A stretch of 6,266 nt of DNA, from the NCBI GenBank assembly GCA_015490115.1, contig WFYM01000137.1, forward strand, positions 1 through 6,266. Direction: 5' to 3'. How positions within the stretch are numbered: the stretch's first letter is position 1; every line of letters begins with the position of its first letter. Shown piece after piece: positions 5,473 to 6,266 of this stretch. The notes below the pieces were generated by a model. It worked only from the letters and a program-made list of their open reading frames with translations, did not search any database and was not told the origin of the DNA. The stretch is from Aquificaceae bacterium. Lineage in GTDB: Bacteria > Aquificota > Aquificia > Aquificales > Aquificaceae. The position numbers and the translations under genes were made by a program.

Positions 5473-6266
5473 GACAGCCTCCAAGTAGCAAGACATCACC
5501 TCCTCCGAAACCTCCCTCAGGCTTCTCTTCGGTCTGAAGCCGTCTTTGAGGAGTCGGAGGCACTCCCTTTCCAACTCTTCTTTGTTTCTCACCCTAAAAC
5601 CGTAACCCTCCTTTATCAGAAACTCAGCCACGTCCTCGACCTTTCCCGTGTGGGGACCGAAGAGGACGGGCTTCCCGAAGAGGGCGGGTTCCATAAGGTT
5701 GTGACCGCCGACCGGAACCAACGTCCCTCCCACGAAGGCAACGTTGCAGACAGAGTATATACCCCTCAGCTCGCCGAGGGTATCAAGGACCATAACCTCC
5801 CAGTCCTCCTCGATCCTCGTCCTCCTGCAGGTCTTTAGCCCCCTTTCTTTTGCGATCTTCTCCACCTCACTGGACCTCGAAATGTGCCTCGGTGCGATGA
5901 GGAGCTTTGAAGGGACCTCCTCTTTAATCCTGAGGAAGGCATTTATGAGAACATCCTCCTCTCCCGGGTGTGTGCTTCCAGCCACTATCAGCTTGTAGCC
6001 TTTCGGGAGGGGTATGTCGCTTCTTTCCCGCTCCGGTTTTTGGGCTAACTTCAGGTTACCGCATACCACCACTTTCCTTGCACCCATACTCTTGAACCTC
6101 TCCGCATCCTCCTCCGTCCTTGCCACTATAAGGTGGAGATCCTTTACCAGAACTCTCTCGATAAGGTCCCCCTTTGACCTCGCGCTTAGGAGGATCTTCT
6201 TGGACCTTGTGAACTTGATCAGTGAGGGCCAGAGTTCCCTCTCGACGAGGATTATAGCCTTAGGAC
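5458..6266 (-). CDS. waaA: 3-deoxy-D-manno-octulosonic acid (Kdo) transferase, 5' end outside window (partial)
   Basis: About 268 C-terminal residues are visible; the frame stays open through the window edge, so the GTG at 6126 is an internal codon and not a start. WaaA (KdtA, GT30) transfers Kdo from CMP-Kdo to lipid IVA at the inner membrane. Visible in order: ILVERELWPSLIKF, the family ELWP segment (about 6215-6255); ARTEEDAERF then CGNLK (family GNlK); VAGSTHPGEEDVLINAF; LLIAPRH; VLDTLGELRGIYSVCNVAFV; GGTLVPVGGHNLMEPALFGK; and PVLFGPHTGKVEDVAEFL. These are all standard KdtA blocks. The stretch between ELWP and the E-D-A-E-R-F block is about 48 residues, shorter than the roughly 60 I recall for E. 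coli, which fits the compact WaaA of Aquifex. How many Kdo units it adds cannot be told. It overlaps the convergent phosphatase-like gene by 15 bp. Confidence 0.95.
   Translation of the reverse strand, partial: PKAIILVERELWPSLIKFTRSKKILLSARSKGDLIERVLVKDLHLIVARTEEDAERFKSMGARKVVVCGNLKLAQKPERERSDIPLPKGYKLIVAGSTHPGEEDVLINAFLRIKEEVPSKLLIAPRHISRSSEVEKIAKERGLKTCRRTRIEEDWEVMVLDTLGELRGIYSVCNVAFVGGTLVPVGGHNLMEPALFGKPVLFGPHTGKVEDVAEFLIKEGYGFRVRNKEELERECLRLLKDGFRPKRSLREVSEEVMSCYLEAVLSEL

Noticed and set aside
6124..6126. GTG considered as a start codon of waaA
   Set aside because: The frame continues open to the window edge and encodes further WaaA family sequence (ELWP segment), so the gene is cut by the window.
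1..6266. Search by eye for CRISPR repeats, insertion sequences, tRNA or rRNA genes, toxin-antitoxin or phage genes
   Set aside because: None seen; coding sequence from recognisable housekeeping and envelope genes fills the window.

Overview
The window is a very compact stretch of a Gram-negative bacterial chromosome. It carries lipopolysaccharide genes (lpxB, waaA, a GT9 heptosyltransferase), nadA, maf, a CcsA-type membrane protein and the 3' end of accB. Proteins rich in Glu, Lys, Arg and Val, heavy use of AGG/AGA and ATA codons, a small Kdo transferase, and almost no intergenic DNA suggest a thermophile of the Aquificales (Aquificaceae). This placement is from memory of family style, not from a search.

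Layout. 1-75 (+) is the last 24 codons of accB, which meets a CcsA/ResC/HemX-like membrane gene (72-839, -) tail to tail. That gene lies 9 bp downstream of nadA (849-1814, -) in one transcription unit. A 60-bp divergent region (1815-1874), the only real intergenic space in the window, carries promoter-like sequences for nadA leftward and for maf rightward. maf (1875-2423, +) overlaps a heptosyltransferase gene (2420-3376, +) through ATGA. The heptosyltransferase gene overlaps, tail to tail by 60 bp, a small membrane protein with a metal-site-like C-terminal domain (3317-3955, -). That gene lies 1 bp downstream of lpxB (3957-5057, -). Diverging from lpxB is an ArsC/low-molecular-weight phosphatase-like gene (about 5074-5472, +) whose catalytic cysteine is missing. 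It overlaps the end of waaA by 15 bp (5458-6266, -, 5' end outside the window).

How the genes relate. LpxB makes the lipid A disaccharide, WaaA adds Kdo to the lipid A precursor, and the GT9 enzyme probably adds heptose to the inner core, so three steps of outer-membrane LPS assembly sit within 4 kb but in three separate transcription units. NadA (NAD synthesis), Maf (nucleotide housecleaning), AccB (fatty-acid synthesis) and the CcsA-like protein (haem/cytochrome c) are housekeeping functions.

About 86 bp of 6266 are outside my gene calls. I see no mobile element, CRISPR array, tRNA, rRNA or repeat family. The points most worth a second look are the apparently dead phosphatase-fold protein, the NosL/TRASH-like membrane protein coupled to lpxB, the degenerate haem-handling motif in the CcsA-like protein, and the codon-in-register antisense gene ends.
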